Shown here one piece after another: positions 62,609-64,000 of a stretch of 64,000 nt of DNA. The position numbers and the translations under genes are program-made. Position 1 is the stretch's first letter, and every line of letters starts with the position of its first letter. The stretch is from the NCBI GenBank assembly GCA_022495995.1, contig JAFEMH010006953.1, forward strand, positions 43,364-107,363, read 5' to 3'. Below the pieces are notes generated by a model. The model had not been told where the DNA came from. It searched no databases and saw nothing but the letters and a program-made list of their open reading frames with translations. The DNA is from Adenophora triphylla var. japonica (taxonomy: Eukaryota; Streptophyta; Magnoliopsida; Asterales; Campanulaceae).

Positions 62609-64000
62609 ATCGAGTCTCTAGCGCCCGATGTCCGCCTCGCCCTCTTGCGACTCGGGCCCGCCTCCTCAGAGCCCCGAAAATCTCGGCTCAATCGTCCTCG
62701 CCTCCGTAAAGAGGCTCGTCAGACCAACCGGCACGCTCCGATAGGGCAAGCCGAGATCTCGCGAAAAATCGTATCCGAAGGTGAAGGCGTCTGACTCCCG
62801 AACGTACGAAGACGACTCCGCCATGCCGCCATACGTGTCCCCGCCCGTGTGGATCCCCGAGAATGACGTGATCCGAAGGCAGCACCGCGCTGGGATCAAG
62901 GAGAGGAGACAGAGGAGTCTCGAAGAAGTCTCGAGCGAATAGGGGAAGCCTCCCGTCCGACTGTGCGCCGCCGTGGTCGCCGCTCTAGCCTCGAGGAGCC
63001 CCGCAAGCGACCATCCTCCCGATGAATCTCTTAGCTCCGATCACTTGCTTCGTCGCCTTCGACGACCACCTCCGAAACCGCACAAAAGCAAAAGCGTAAA
63101 AAAGGAAGTGATGCTAAAGATGATGAAACAAAAGAAAGAAAGGAAGAGATGACAGGCGTAAAAGCCATACCTTCATACCCGACGAGGCCGTAAAAGCTCG
63201 TGGGAAGCCGCCAGCCGAGGGATCTCGCACCCTCAATCGGACCCCATCCCGGATATATGAAAATCCGTCCGAGGGTACCGCGGGATCCCAAGCCCCTCTC
63301 TATCCGTAACTCCGAGGCATCCTCGCCTCCTCAAGACGAATGTCGCATATGGCTCGCCGCCACGAAATCCGAGAAGTGCCGGCCGCCTCAGAATCATCCC
63401 AGTCACTGACCGATCACTCGGTGCATCATATCGGCGGGAGGCTCCACCGGTGTCCTCAAAGGCGAGTTCACGCCATGCCGACGCGTCACCCTCTCTCCCG
63501 CATAATAGACGCCGCAGTCGACCTCTCGTAATCCTCCGCCGCACACCCAAATCTCGCCGCCCTTCAAATGCGCCACTCGAAGCGATCCTGTGGGAAGAAT
63601 ATCATCCCCTCATCCGTCTCGGCCTCCGTCAAAGGAAGGCAATCCGCGCACTCGAGAGTCGTACGCCCGGAGCTTATCTTCTCCCGGCATGCTTGGACTA
63701 AGACCGTGATGGCCTGATACGCCCGACGCACTCCGCCGGCCGCCGCCACATCGTGACGTGGAAAACTCCAACGCCCATACCGCGAAAGGTAAAAATCAAA
63801 TCAATCCAAAGGCAAAAGAAAAGTGTGTGCTCAAAAAAAGAGAGGGAAAGCAAAAGAGAGCTTATACCTCCTGTGGCAAACTCAAAGCAAGACAAGGAGC
63901 TCACAGCCTTCCTACTGCACCTATCAAGCAGCAAAATAAAGCCTCCGTCAAATGCCGGCCTCTACCCCACGAGACATCTCTCGGCCGCTCTCCATGTCCT
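62600..64000 (-). pseudogene. Antisense plant mobile domain gene in element 1, C-terminal part, cut by the window edge
   Basis: This is the partner of 41249-44155. On the minus strand the pieces are FEFATGG near the edge (63850), RRAYQAI...LVQACREKISSGRTTLECADCLPLTEAETDEGMIFFPQDRFEWRI (63749-63564), GGASRRYDAPSDRSVTGMIL, then IERGLGSRGTLGRIFIYPG, an intron at about 63050-63165, and the C-terminal LALSERAGWSDEPLYGGEDD. The PMD core signature lies beyond the window, so the name depends on the element 2 copy. Frame changes are present. Confidence 0.55.

Larger units (their letters stand above)
31667..64000 (+). mobile_element. Giant Tat/Ogre-like retrotransposon, element 1 (continues beyond the window)
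   Basis: The plus-strand element starts with a 1.73 kb LTR (31667-33401) and a primer site, then leader, decayed gag to 37429, an interruption by element 2 (37435-56173), and resumes at 56174 with the gag-protease linker, retropepsin, an unidentified segment, integrase end and a 3' region with antisense genes on the minus strand. The 3' LTR lies outside. Without the insertion, at least 13.6 kb is visible. Recognisable RT and RNase H are missing, as in element 2. All genes show frameshifts. Confidence 0.82.

Overview
This 64 kb window is plant nuclear DNA made almost entirely of transposable elements; I find no ordinary host gene, rRNA or tRNA gene. The plant assignment rests on a CACTA (En/Spm) transposon with TNPD- and TNPA-type genes, Stowaway and hAT MITEs, and several large Ty3/gypsy elements with Tat/Ogre features (a primer site close to TGGCGACTCCGCTGGGGAC and antisense accessory genes). 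I cannot name the species.

Layout. (1) 1-1174: an LTR-like fragment rich in ACCGGT. (2) 1320-20941: remains of a minus-strand Ty3/gypsy element with gag, protease and one LTR at 20475-20941. Its gag is split by a complete CACTA element (2745-19382, 3-bp duplication AAC), and that CACTA carries a complete gag-only LTR retrotransposon (4032-11188, duplication ACATG). (3) 20942-24599: the 3' part of a plus-strand Tat-like element with an antisense multi-exon gene (21030-23456), a hAT MITE in its first intron, and an LTR (23954-24599). (4) 24600-28345: intergenic repeats with three Stowaway MITEs. (5) 28346-30751: the 3' part of a second Tat-like element in the opposite orientation, with its LTR and a truncated antisense gene of the same family. 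(6) 30752-31666: unclassified LTR-like DNA. (7) 31667 to beyond the end: a giant plus-strand Tat/Ogre-like element (element 1), interrupted at 37435-56173 by an 18.7 kb minus-strand relative (element 2, duplication GGCTG).

Elements 1 and 2 share one plan: 1.73 kb LTRs, leader, decayed gag, retropepsin, an unidentified segment where reverse transcriptase and RNase H should lie, the distal half of integrase, and a long 3' region with two antisense genes (plant mobile domain, then DUF7745-like) that run towards pol. Both lack recognisable RT/RNase H, so they look like a non-autonomous family moved in trans.

The most interesting signals are noncoding. Two hairpin motifs recur in the unrelated-looking gag-only element and in both giant elements, with compensating stem changes; in the giant elements they sit where pol and the antisense genes converge. 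A TCCGCGCGGA palindrome occurs in all three giant LTRs, and next to the start of three antisense genes. Coding ORFs in elements 1 and 2 are broken by frameshifts, and the CACTA genes carry two in-frame stops, so most genes here are relics.
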